64,000 nt of DNA from Paenibacillus cookii. GTDB lineage: Bacteria > Bacillota > Bacilli > Paenibacillales > Paenibacillaceae. The stretch is from assembly GCF_018333375.1 (NCBI RefSeq), contig NZ_BORW01000021.1, forward strand, positions 24,805 to 88,804, given 5' to 3'. The notes under the pieces are model-generated. The model saw nothing but the letters and a program-made list of their open reading frames with translations. It searched no databases and was not told where the DNA came from. Shown here piece after piece: positions 32,622-40,182 of this stretch. The translations under genes were made by a program, and so were the position numbers. The first letter of the stretch is position 1, and each line of letters begins with the position of its first letter.

Positions 32622-32717
32622 ACCCATGCAAGGTATGATGCCGAACGACGAATTGACGAATTGTTGGAAGAACAAAAAAATATTCTGCGTGCATTAGAAG
32701 CTTCCGACCGCCAATAG
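32622..32717 (+). other. In-frame coding-like continuation after the stop of the tandem-repeat gene
   Basis: Directly after the TAA the same frame stays open for 31 codons (RYDAERRIDELLEEQ, NILRALEASDRQ), a charged helix-like sequence, and ends at TAG inside a terminator. It has no ATG, GTG or ribosome site of its own. Either the parental protein was longer and gained a stop, a small gene lost its start, or readthrough occurs. Confidence 0.4.
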
Positions 32718-32729
32718 GCGGCATTTTTT
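32706..32729 (+). terminator. Terminator after the tandem-repeat gene
   Basis: CCGCC-AATA-GGCGG stem followed by CATTTTTTT. The remaining bases to 32923 hold no supported gene. Confidence 0.75.
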
Positions 32730-32923
32730 TATTGGGGCCGGTCGAAACGAAAATCATCTTAGAAACATGGCATGTTGGTTAGAAAAAGGGCAGTGATCGG
32801 CGGAAGAACTGCGCTTTGGAGCATCCTCATCCCCATTTTGTAAGTGGGGTGACCTGCGACAAAAGAAGTGCCGTTCATTCACCAACGACACTTCTTTCAG
32901 GTAACCGCTGAAGTTTTAAGGTG

Positions 32924-33709
32924 TCAACGGATTGCAGCGGAATTCGCCCCAAAGTCGGTCGGCATCATGCCTTCGGCCCGCCATACCGTGCCTTTTCGTT
33001 CATATTCGAACAAGTTTTCGATGGCATTGGCGATTCGGGGACCTAACTCACGCTCGACCAAATACAGCGCCACGTCCAGTCCCGAGGTTACGCCTCCGCC
33101 GGTCACCAGCCGGGGGTCGTCTTCCACGACTCTGGCATTGACCGGAATTGCGCCAGCGGCTTTTAACGCAGCCATGCCCATTTGATTCGTAACGGCATGT
33201 CTATCCTTTAACAAACCGTCCATGGCAAGCAGCAAAGAACCACCGCATACCGTAGCTACGGTCACATTCTTATTATCCAAAGCCTGTTTTATCAAACGCG
33301 TCAAGTCTGTATTTTTGGCCTGCCGTAATATCATCGGGACGGCATCTTCCGAATTTCCCGCCGGCTTGCCCGAAGCCCCGGGCACCACGATGATTCCCGG
33401 ACGATTCGGATTTAAGGCGGCCTGAGCTTCCAGGGCGGGCCCCTTCAGGCCGCTCGGTACGGAACGTTTGCCTTCCGCCGACACCAATTCGACAGACACC
33501 TTTCCTTCGGCGAACATGCCCGCGGCCGCAAATACTTCATACGGCCCCAACGCGTCCATGAGGTCAAACCCATCGTACAATACGATCTGCACATGAAGGC
33601 TATTGGCCTTGGAAGCTTCTTTTTTGTCTGCCGATGCAGCGCTTGCTGCAGGAGCCAATAAACTTATGACCAGCGAAATGGCCATGAGCAATCCTAAAAT
33701 TTTTTTCAT
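32924..33709 (-). CDS. Exported DJ-1/PfpI family protein
   Basis: A 261-residue protein with a Sec signal (MKKILGLLMAISLVISLLAP, cleavage near ASA-ASA). The mature DJ-1/PfpI domain begins VQIVLYDGFDLMDALGPYEVF (Glu58), and the nucleophile elbow TVCGGSLLLA gives Cys155, followed by TGGGVTSGLDVALYLVERELG as in the glutamine-amidotransferase-like regulators of the AraC/DJ-1 group. It is the last gene of a four-gene minus-strand unit and a paralogue of the protein at 34525. Hydrolase or glyoxalase-like chemistry outside the membrane is possible but unproven. Confidence 0.88.
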   Translation of the reverse strand: MKKILGLLMAISLVISLLAPAASAASADKKEASKANSLHVQIVLYDGFDLMDALGPYEVFAAAGMFAEGKVSVELVSAEGKRSVPSGLKGPALEAQAALNPNRPGIIVVPGASGKPAGNSEDAVPMILRQAKNTDLTRLIKQALDNKNVTVATVCGGSLLLAMDGLLKDRHAVTNQMGMAALKAAGAIPVNARVVEDDPRLVTGGGVTSGLDVALYLVERELGPRIANAIENLFEYERKGTVWRAEGMMPTDFGANSAAIR

Positions 33710-33825
33710 GGAATACTTATCCTTTCTCGCTGATGCGGCTTTAAGAAACGGAGCCTTTTTAGCGTTTGGAGTATTTTATACAAGAACACCTGCAATTCAT
33801 CTAACAGGCGGGCAGGCCGCCTTAT

Positions 33826-34473
33826 TTACGAGGCGATGGCAGCATCTCCGGTCCGCCCGATCCTTCGAACGATGATTTCAGGAATAATCAGCAGCAGTAC
33901 GATGGAGACGTAGATGCTAATGGTATAGCTGGTGACGTACGTCATTCCGAATCCCCGGTGGAAAAGGGAAGTGATGAGATGGATGAACAGGTTCGTAAAA
34001 CAAAAGGCATAACTTCGGATCATCCAGTTCCGGTGGCGGTCGATCCGTTTCTTTTTGATTTGCGCAAGCGCCGTGATGCTGATGAGCAGCCAGATGATAT
34101 TCAGCGCATTGAACGCCATGCCGCTTAATTTGCCGCCGGTGGCGTATGGAGCCATGTATCCGGAAGTCAGCACGACAATGAGCACGGATAGAAAATAAAC
34201 GTAGCCGTTGACGCGATGGAATCGGCGGCTTTTTTCGAACATGCGATTCGAAAAATTAAGCAGGCCCGCCGCCATGGCGATGCAGGCAAACGCGACATGG
34301 ACGTACATCACGTTCAACCAAGCGGGGAGATTCAGCTCCCGTTTCAGTCCGGTTTTATGGCTTAAAAATGCCTCGGCTCCGGGATCGATGATATAGTTTT
34401 GCGTCAGGGCGTAAAGGATAAATAAGATGCTTGCACAGGCAAGAAGCGTGTATAGCGCTTTTCGTTTCATCAT
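33826..34473 (-). CDS. DUF2306 membrane protein
   Basis: A 215-residue protein with six to seven hydrophobic segments. Histidines sit at membrane edges (MYVHVAFACIAMAAG, RRFHRVNGYVYFLS, DRHRNWMIRSYAF, LIHLITSLFHRG), as in DUF2306 proteins, which may bind haem or metal in the membrane. GGAGG lies ahead of two adjacent ATGs. It is placed between two DJ-1 paralogue genes in one operon, so a joint role in handling reactive or small carbonyl compounds can be proposed, without direct evidence. Confidence 0.82.
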   Translation of the reverse strand: MMKRKALYTLLACASILFILYALTQNYIIDPGAEAFLSHKTGLKRELNLPAWLNVMYVHVAFACIAMAAGLLNFSNRMFEKSRRFHRVNGYVYFLSVLIVVLTSGYMAPYATGGKLSGMAFNALNIIWLLISITALAQIKKKRIDRHRNWMIRSYAFCFTNLFIHLITSLFHRGFGMTYVTSYTISIYVSIVLLLIIPEIIVRRIGRTGDAAIAS

Positions 34474-34524
34474 GTCATGCCAAACCTCCGCGGCTTTTAT
34501 TTTTGTTGCCGATGCCGCTTTCCG

Positions 34525-35565
34525 TCAGGAAATCCGCATGCCGGTCAATTTCGACGCCGGCAGCATGCCGGCCTTGGCGATTCCGACCATTTGGTCCCCG
34601 TCGGCGGCAACCTCGAATTTCAAATGGAGGCGCATCGGTTTCGTGATCCGCAGCATCCAGGTAAGCATGTTGTCCTCGAGAACGGGATTGATAAACTCAA
34701 CCGTTTCATTTCCCTGAGTCGCTTTGCCGCGTATCGTCCCATGTCGGGTCGATATGGACAGCCTGACTTGCATTTTTCCGACCGGCGTGGCGATCACCGT
34801 ATCCCAATCCCCGTCGAAATCGGAGGCTCGCGCGATAAGGCGATCCGGGCTCGGGCGTTCATGTACCTCGGGAGCTTCATCCGATGCGCTGCTCGGTTCG
34901 GTTCCCGTCAAGGCGTCCTGACGGCCTAGCGCCATTCCGGTCTCTCTCCATACCGTTCCTCTTCGTTCATATTCAAACAGCCGTTCTACGGCGTGCGCGA
35001 TGCGCGGCCCAAGCTCACGCTCGACCAAATAAAGAGAAACGTCGAGTCCTGAGGTGACGCCCCCTCCGGTAACCAGATTGCCATGGTCCACGACACGTGC
35101 CGGAACGGGTACAGCGCCGGTCGCTCCAAGCAATTCCATGCCCAGATGATGCGTGACGGCCGGTCTGTCCTCCAGCAATCCCCCCATGGCGAGCAACAGA
35201 GAACCGCCGCATACCGTAGCGACAATGACGTCTTGTTGCCCAAGCGCCCGGGCCACCAAATCGATGACTGATGTATGTACCGCCCGCCCCAGAATCGCCG
35301 GGATCGAATCGGGACCGTCACCCTCGATTTCTCCGGACGCGCCGGGCACAAGGATAATTCCGGATTGCTCCGGATCCAGCGTGCCGCTTGCCTCGATGTT
35401 CAACCCGTTTATGCCGCTGGTCACGGATCTTGGTCCTTCGGCGGTGACGAATTGTACGCTTACCGCGTTTTTGGCATGCAATGAAGCTGCGCTGAAAACC
35501 TCGAATGGCGCAATGGCATCCAGCAGGTCGAAGCCGTCAAACAGCACGATTTGAACGTTCAGCAT
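34525..35565 (-). CDS. DJ-1/PfpI protein fused to a C-terminal beta-barrel-like domain
   Basis: A 346-residue cytoplasmic protein. Residues 1-195 form a DJ-1/PfpI domain (VQIVLFDGFDLLDAIAPFEVF, nucleophile Cys119 in TVCGGSLLLA, GGGVTSGLDVSLYLVERELG). After a polar linker (about 210-245) comes a domain FDGDWDTVIATPVGKMQV... TLTWMLRITKPMRLHLKFEV-like strands ending KLTGMRIS, about 98 residues, which resembles a lipocalin-like barrel found fused to other hydrolases. The fusion is unusual. AGGAGGTTTGGCAA precedes the ATG, and a near-identical leader precedes the DUF2306 gene downstream. Confidence 0.85.
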   Translation of the reverse strand: MLNVQIVLFDGFDLLDAIAPFEVFSAASLHAKNAVSVQFVTAEGPRSVTSGINGLNIEASGTLDPEQSGIILVPGASGEIEGDGPDSIPAILGRAVHTSVIDLVARALGQQDVIVATVCGGSLLLAMGGLLEDRPAVTHHLGMELLGATGAVPVPARVVDHGNLVTGGGVTSGLDVSLYLVERELGPRIAHAVERLFEYERRGTVWRETGMALGRQDALTGTEPSSASDEAPEVHERPSPDRLIARASDFDGDWDTVIATPVGKMQVRLSISTRHGTIRGKATQGNETVEFINPVLEDNMLTWMLRITKPMRLHLKFEVAADGDQMVGIAKAGMLPASKLTGMRIS

Positions 35566-35584
35566 TTGCCAAACCTCCTAAACT

Positions 35585-35809
35585 TTATTTTTTTGCCAGA
35601 AGATCTTTCAGCCTGCGATATTCGTTTTCGTCCAGTTCGCCTTTCGCCATCCGGCTTTTTAGAATCGAAGCGAATTCGGGATCCTTTGCTAGCTGAACCT
35701 TGTACCGCTGCCTGATAGCATAGATTCGAACGGCAACAAAACTAAAAAGCGTCAGACAAAATAATGCGCCAAACGGGAAAAACGAAAAATGGCCGTTGTC
35801 CAAGCCCAT
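35585..35809 (-). CDS. Small SHOCT-domain membrane protein
   Basis: A 74-residue protein with one membrane segment (FGALFCLTLFSFVAVRIYAI, about 13-32) and a C-terminal SHOCT motif (ILKSRMAKGELDENEYRRLK). SHOCT motifs mediate oligomerisation or contact with partner proteins. GGAGG precedes the ATG. First gene of the minus-strand DJ-1 unit, 19 bases before the DJ-1 fusion gene, so it may anchor a complex at the membrane. Confidence 0.8.
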   Translation of the reverse strand: MGLDNGHFSFFPFGALFCLTLFSFVAVRIYAIRQRYKVQLAKDPEFASILKSRMAKGELDENEYRRLKDLLAKK

Positions 35810-36027
35810 TTGAAAACCTCCTTCATCCGGTATTGTGTCGCGGCGAGCGCGGTTTAGGTTCCGCCCTGGCCGTGCTTTGCATGATGTATCATAACAAACG
35901 AATATCTCAAATCAGGCCGTAAAAAGATCACAAAACAATCAACATGGCATCGCAACCTTCGAAAAGGTTGAGCGGGTTTGGACATATGCAGAATATGATG
36001 AGGAATGATGGATTCAAAATAGGGGAC

Positions 36028-36075
36028 TTGCGCTTTTGCCACCATTCGAATATTATAGATATTAGATATCCATAA
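36028..36075 (+). promoter_or_regulatory. Promoter and Rrf2 operator
   Basis: TTGCGC (36028-36033), 17-base spacer, TATTAT (36051-36056). Over the -10 lies a 23-base dyad, TTATAGATAT-TAG-ATATCCATAA (36053-36075), with one mismatch between arms, which is the right size for an Rrf2 dimer. Autorepression is inferred. Upstream to 35810 nothing else is supported. Confidence 0.6.
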
Positions 36076-36107
36076 TAATGATAATGGTTAGAGAGGAGGT
36101 GCAAACC

Positions 36108-36617
36108 ATGCAGTTCTCCAAAAGTACGGATTATGCGCTGCACGCCTTGCTTCATTTGGCTCTCGCGAAGATTCCTCATAACGGCAACGGCCACAAAGGC
36201 CATAACGTCGGGATCAAGGAATTATCCGCCACGCTTGGCGTTTCGGAAAGCTACTTATCCAAAATCATGTCCAAGCTGAGACAGGATGGGATCGTACGTG
36301 CCGTACCGGGAGTGAACGGCGGTTATGAGCTTGCGCGGCAGGCGGATCAGATTACTTTTCTGGACGTGATACAAGTGATTGAAGGAAGACAGGGCATGTT
36401 CGAATGCTCGACTTCCGAATCGCGGCAGCATCGGTTGTTAGCAGAAGAGGGGACTGCATCGACAGAGCAGGAAAGCCCGGGGAAAAACGGATGTTTGATC
36501 GAGAAAGTGATGTTCGGCGCGGAACGCCAGCTTCACCAGTATTTGCGGGAACATACGATCCAAACGGTGCTGAACGAGGCTTCGGAGCGTTGCAATCCGG
36601 AAGCAAACAAGAAGTGA
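36108..36617 (+). CDS. Rrf2 family transcriptional regulator
   Basis: A 169-residue regulator. The winged helix includes MQFSKSTDYALHALLHLA, GIKELSATLGVSESYLSKIM and VPGVNGGYELAR. Three cysteines lie in the second half (MFECSTSE, KNGCLIEK, SERCNPE), a pattern that in Rrf2 proteins can hold an iron-sulfur cluster or act as a thiol switch; here spacing between them is wide, so a thiol sensor is more likely. ATG 36108 follows AGAGGAGGTG; the longer frame to 36078 has no site. It precedes a thioredoxin-reductase-like gene by 52 bases and probably controls it. Confidence 0.9.
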   Translation: MQFSKSTDYALHALLHLALAKIPHNGNGHKGHNVGIKELSATLGVSESYLSKIMSKLRQDGIVRAVPGVNGGYELARQADQITFLDVIQVIEGRQGMFECSTSESRQHRLLAEEGTASTEQESPGKNGCLIEKVMFGAERQLHQYLREHTIQTVLNEASERCNPEANKK

Positions 36618-36625
36618 TACACTTC

Positions 36626-36653
36626 TTGCGCTTTAATTATGGACATTATAGAT
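36626..36653 (+). promoter_or_regulatory. Second copy of Rrf2-promoter motifs before the reductase gene
   Basis: TTGCGCTTT and ATTATAGAT recur here as in the promoter at 36028, with a shorter distance between them (13 instead of 18 bases). It may be a second regulator site or a weak internal promoter. Confidence 0.4.
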
Positions 36654-36669
36654 CTATGGAGGTATAAAA

Positions 36670-37593
36670 ATGATGATGAGCAAACAACTTTTGGATGCGG
36701 TGATTATCGGCGGGGGACCGGCCGGGCTGAATGCGGCCCTTATGCTTGGGCGGGCGAGGAAGCATGTTGCGGTGATCGATGAAGGCAAACCCCGTAACGC
36801 GGTTACCCGCGAGACCCACGGATTTCTTACCCGCGACGGCGTCAGCCCTTTTGAATTTCGGCGTATTGCGAAAGAAGAACTTGGCGCCTATCCTTCGGTC
36901 ACTCTCGTGGAGGATACGGCCGTATCAATTGCGGGCGAGGATGGGAATTTTCAAATCGAAACGGCCCAAGGAAACCTGTATGCGAGCAAAAAGCTGCTGT
37001 TTGCCGTCGGAATGAAGGATCGGCCGCTCGACATTCCCGGGCTGGCTGAGGTTTACGGAAAAAGCGCGTTTGTATGCCCGTATTGCGATGGTTGGGAATT
37101 AAGGGACGAGCCGCTCGTGGTTATCGTAAAAGGGGCGGATCTGATGCACTTCGCACCGCTAATTTCCGGATGGACGAATCGTTTTACGGTCTGCACGAAC
37201 GGCCCCGCCGGGCTGACGGACGATCAGCGGGAAGAACTCCGGCGGCATCAAGTGCCTTTGTTCGAATCGCCGATCCTTAACATTGAATCCAACGAGGGGA
37301 TCGTGCGACAAGTGGTTCTGGAAGACGGCACGTCCATTCCTTGCAGGGGGATCTTTTTTAAGCCGGAGCTGACGACGGGCTCGGATTTGCCGCAAGCGAT
37401 CGGTTGCCGCTTAACGGAGGATGGGATGGTCGTCGTCGACGATTTTGGAAAAACGACCGTTCCGGGCGTCTATTCCGCCGGAGATGCGGCGTCGCGGCTG
37501 CATCAGGCCGTTGCGGCCGCAGCCAAAGGGGCGTTTGCCGCGGCGGCGCTCAACAATGAACTGAACCTGGAGGCCTGGAGACAAAACGGCTAA
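36670..37593 (+). CDS. Thioredoxin-reductase-like NAD(P)/FAD oxidoreductase
   Basis: A 307-residue flavoprotein. FAD motif GGGPAGLNAALMLGRARK lies at about 14-31, the redox pair CPYC at Cys136 and Cys139 (FVCPYCDGWE), and the second FAD motif VPGVYSAGDAAS near the C terminus. The central NADPH region has VVIVKGADLMHFAPL in place of the usual GGGxxxxE motif, so cofactor use may differ from TrxB. This type often partners Rrf2 regulators in redox or reactive-sulfur response. GGAGG lies seven bases ahead of the ATG. Confidence 0.88.
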   Translation: MMMSKQLLDAVIIGGGPAGLNAALMLGRARKHVAVIDEGKPRNAVTRETHGFLTRDGVSPFEFRRIAKEELGAYPSVTLVEDTAVSIAGEDGNFQIETAQGNLYASKKLLFAVGMKDRPLDIPGLAEVYGKSAFVCPYCDGWELRDEPLVVIVKGADLMHFAPLISGWTNRFTVCTNGPAGLTDDQREELRRHQVPLFESPILNIESNEGIVRQVVLEDGTSIPCRGIFFKPELTTGSDLPQAIGCRLTEDGMVVVDDFGKTTVPGVYSAGDAASRLHQAVAAAAKGAFAAAALNNELNLEAWRQNG

Positions 37594-37625
37594 CGATTTG
37601 ACCCAGCAGGGTCACGGAATATTCG

Positions 37626-37687
37626 TTGACAGCCCTAATAAATATTGGTATTGTAAATTTAACAAATGAGATTGAGAATCAATATCA
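37626..37687 (+). promoter_or_regulatory. Promoter and Fur box before the siderophore-binding lipoprotein
   Basis: TTGACA (37626-37631), 17-base spacer, TATTGT (37649-37654). TGAGAATCAATATCA (37673-37687) matches the 7-1-7 Fur consensus TGATAATNATTATCA at 12 of the 14 defined positions. Confidence 0.65.
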
Positions 37688-37704
37688 ATTAAAGGGGCCT
37701 GGAA

Positions 37705-38661
37705 ATGAATAAAAAGTTATTTTTGCCCATCGTTTTTATGTTGTCCGTCATCTTGCTCGGCGCTTGCGGGAACAACGCCTCTAAACATCCCTCGAACGCC
37801 GGCCCGATCGCGAGCGAACCGGCATCAGCCGCGGCCGGGTCTGCGGCGAGCACGGAAAAAGTCACGTATCAATCCGAGCTGGGCCCGGTCGACGTGCCGG
37901 CCAATCCGCGGCGGATCGTCGCTCTGACGAACGCGCCGAACGTGCTTTCCCTCGGGGGAACGCTCGTCGGCGTAGATGAATGGACGGAGAAAAATCCGCT
38001 GTTCACCGGGAAACTCAAAGGGGTAGAGGTCGTCTCCGACGGCAATCTGGAGAAGATCATCGAGCTGAATCCGGATTTGATCATTGCCGACGCCAGCAGC
38101 AAAAATATCAAAAAGCTGGAACAAATCGCGCCTACCGTCGCCTATACATGGGGAAAAAGGGACTATTTGGCGCAGCAGATTGAAATCGGGAAGCTGCTGA
38201 GCAAGGAGCAGGAGGCGAAAGCTTGGGTGGATGACTTTTCGAAACGGGCTAAAGCAATCGGAGAAGAAATTAAGAAGAAGATCGGCGAAAACGCGACCGT
38301 ATCGGTGTTCGAGACCGACTCGAAAAACTTCTACGTGTTCGGCAACGCCTGGGCGCGCGGAACCGAGCTGCTGTATCAGGCGATGGGGCTGAACATGCCG
38401 GAGAAGGTCAAAGCGGATGCGCTTGGCCCTGGATACTATACGCTCTCCCCGGAAGTGCTTGGCGATTATGCCGGGGATTACATCGTTCTCAGCAAAAGCG
38501 CGGCGGGAGACAACTCGTTTATGCAAACGAAAACCTGGAAGAATATCCCGGCCGTCAAAAACAAGCATGTGATCGAAATCGACACAGAGGCTTCGTCTTA
38601 CAGCGATCCGACGACGCTTGAACATCTGCTGGACATCTTCAAAGAAGGTTTCTTAAAATAA
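37705..38661 (+). CDS. Iron-siderophore ABC transporter substrate-binding lipoprotein
   Basis: A 318-residue lipoprotein of the FhuD/FecB/YfmC type that hands ferric siderophores to a membrane permease. Lipobox LLGAC gives Cys21; a Ser/Ala-rich linker follows; the periplasmic-binding-type-2 domain includes RRIVALTNAPNVLSLGGTLVGVDEW and LNPDLIIADASSKNIKKL. No permease or ATPase gene is next to it, so it must work with a system encoded elsewhere. The Fur box upstream predicts induction by iron starvation. Confidence 0.9.
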   Translation: MNKKLFLPIVFMLSVILLGACGNNASKHPSNAGPIASEPASAAAGSAASTEKVTYQSELGPVDVPANPRRIVALTNAPNVLSLGGTLVGVDEWTEKNPLFTGKLKGVEVVSDGNLEKIIELNPDLIIADASSKNIKKLEQIAPTVAYTWGKRDYLAQQIEIGKLLSKEQEAKAWVDDFSKRAKAIGEEIKKKIGENATVSVFETDSKNFYVFGNAWARGTELLYQAMGLNMPEKVKADALGPGYYTLSPEVLGDYAGDYIVLSKSAAGDNSFMQTKTWKNIPAVKNKHVIEIDTEASSYSDPTTLEHLLDIFKEGFLK

Positions 38662-38748
38662 GCCGTCCTCTCATGAACGGGCAATTTCCGAAAAGCTTCA
38701 CACCGGAAGAAGGCGACATCACGGAAAGAAAATCAGAGGTGTACGTTC

Positions 38749-38781
38749 AGCCTGTTGAAAAATTTCAACAGGCTTTTTTTT
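38749..38781 (+). terminator. Strong terminator after the siderophore lipoprotein gene
   Basis: AGCCTGTTGAAA / TTTCAACAGGCT followed by seven T residues. Confidence 0.93.
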
Positions 38782-38805
38782 ATGATTCAGGAATAATTAT
38801 ACGAA

Positions 38806-39435
38806 TCAGAAACGTTTCGCAACTTCCTTAGCAAGTGCAATCGCTTTTTCTTTTACGAATGGTGCCTGCTCCGATACTGCCGTTCCTTCCACAAAAATAG
38901 CCTCTGATTCAATCCCGTAAAACCGCAGAATCTTGCTCAGATAGCTGAATCCCATTTCAATCGTAGCAAGAGGACCTTCCGAATAAACGGAACCGCTGGC
39001 TTGAATGTGCAAGGCTTTCTTGCCGGGCAACAGTCCTACAGGACCATTTTCGGTATATTTGAAAGTCTTGCCCGGAATCGAGGTCGCATCCGTGTATGCT
39101 TTCAACACCGGCGGGACCGAAAAATTCCACATCGGGGAGACATAAACGTACTTATCGGCTGCCATGAATTGATGAAGAATTTCTTCAAGACGAGCTACTT
39201 TTGATTCCTCCGCTTCGGACAACTGATCGAATGACGAACCCGACCGAAGCTTTCCCCACCCCCTTAAAACATCGGCATCGATCTGCGGAATGTTTTCTTT
39301 ATACAGATCCAAATGAACGACTTCATCTGCCGGATTTGCTTTACGGTATGCTTCAATAAATTCCGCGCCCACCGCGAGGCTATACGACTCTTCGGGATGC
39401 AGGGGGTGCGCTGTGATGTACAATACGGTTGCCAT
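38806..39435 (-). CDS. azoR: FMN-dependent NADH-azoreductase
   Basis: A 209-residue flavodoxin-fold quinone/azo reductase. It opens VLYITAHPLHPEESYSLAV with the FMN phosphate loop, has VSPMWNFSVPPVLKAYTD and KALHIQASGSVYSEGP, typical of AzoR. It reduces quinones and azo compounds with NADH and protects against electrophiles. AAGGGAAG precedes the ATG. It is divergent from an HxlR regulator, the same layout as B. subtilis azoR1/yodB-type pairs, so induction by quinones or aldehydes is expected. Confidence 0.93.
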   Translation of the reverse strand: MATVLYITAHPLHPEESYSLAVGAEFIEAYRKANPADEVVHLDLYKENIPQIDADVLRGWGKLRSGSSFDQLSEAEESKVARLEEILHQFMAADKYVYVSPMWNFSVPPVLKAYTDATSIPGKTFKYTENGPVGLLPGKKALHIQASGSVYSEGPLATIEMGFSYLSKILRFYGIESEAIFVEGTAVSEQAPFVKEKAIALAKEVAKRF

Positions 39436-39497
39436 GGTTCAAACTTCCCTTCTGTTATTAAATGAAATTTCACTTCCAATGCTGATCATATAATATA

Positions 39498-39516
39498 TAC
39501 TTACTTATGGTAAGTA
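39498..39516. promoter_or_regulatory. Perfect palindrome between azoR and hxlR
   Basis: TACTTAC-TTATG-GTAAGTA, a perfect 7-bp dyad midway in the divergent promoter region. It is of the size and base content of HxlR/DUF24 operators and probably controls both genes. Confidence 0.65.
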
Positions 39517-39569
39517 GGCACAATAATGTGGTATAGTATCAAAAAAGGTACTGAAAAGGAGGCGAACGT

Positions 39570-39929
39570 ATGCCAAAGAACCCTGCCCAATGCCAATTCG
39601 TCGTGGCCTTGGATTCGATCGTCGGCAAATGGAAGCCGATGATCCTCTATCATTTGCTTCAGGGCCAACCGTTGCGGTTCAATGAGCTAAGAAGATTGCT
39701 GCCCGATATCACGCAAAGGATGCTTACGCTCCATCTGCGCGAATTGGAGGAGGAAGAGATCGTTAAACGGGTCGTTTATCCGCAAATCCCGCCGAAAGTG
39801 GAGTACTCCATCACGGAATACGGCAAAAGCCTGTCTCCGATTTTGGAAGCCTTGCATCAATGGGGATTGGCCCATGTCCAGCGAAAACAGCTCCATAAGG
39901 GGAACAATGAACAAACGGAAACGGACTAG
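39570..39929 (+). CDS. HxlR family transcriptional regulator
   Basis: A 119-residue winged-helix regulator. The conserved N-terminal Cys8 (NPAQCQFVVALDSIVGKWK) is the redox sensor of the YodB/HypR/CatR group. The HTH and wing lie in LRFNELRRLLPDITQRMLTLHL and KRVVYPQIPPKVEYSITEYG. AAAAGGAGGCG precedes the ATG. Divergent from azoR with a perfect palindrome between; it very likely represses azoR until Cys8 reacts with a quinone or oxidant. Confidence 0.92.
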   Translation: MPKNPAQCQFVVALDSIVGKWKPMILYHLLQGQPLRFNELRRLLPDITQRMLTLHLRELEEEEIVKRVVYPQIPPKVEYSITEYGKSLSPILEALHQWGLAHVQRKQLHKGNNEQTETD

Positions 39930-39959
39930 CGTTCAACAAGATTGCTTGTCCGTTTTTTT
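39920..39959 (+). terminator. Terminator after hxlR
   Basis: AACGGACTAGC / GCTTGTCCGTT stem, whose first arm overlaps the stop codon, followed by seven T residues. Confidence 0.85.
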
Positions 39960-40182
39960 GATGATTCAGGGGGAAAGCAAGCAGCTTAACCAGCATGTAT
40001 AGACATACCGTCATGCAGTATTTAAAATGGCATAAGCAGTACCTTAAGGGTGTATCAGCAGGATTTTGATTTTTTTGAGAGAGCAGCATGTCCTTATTTT
40101 TTCGCGGAGAGGAGCAGGATGAGAACGTACACTTTAGTCGGACCCCAATTATACATCGGAGAATAGGTGGATTTTACTACAT

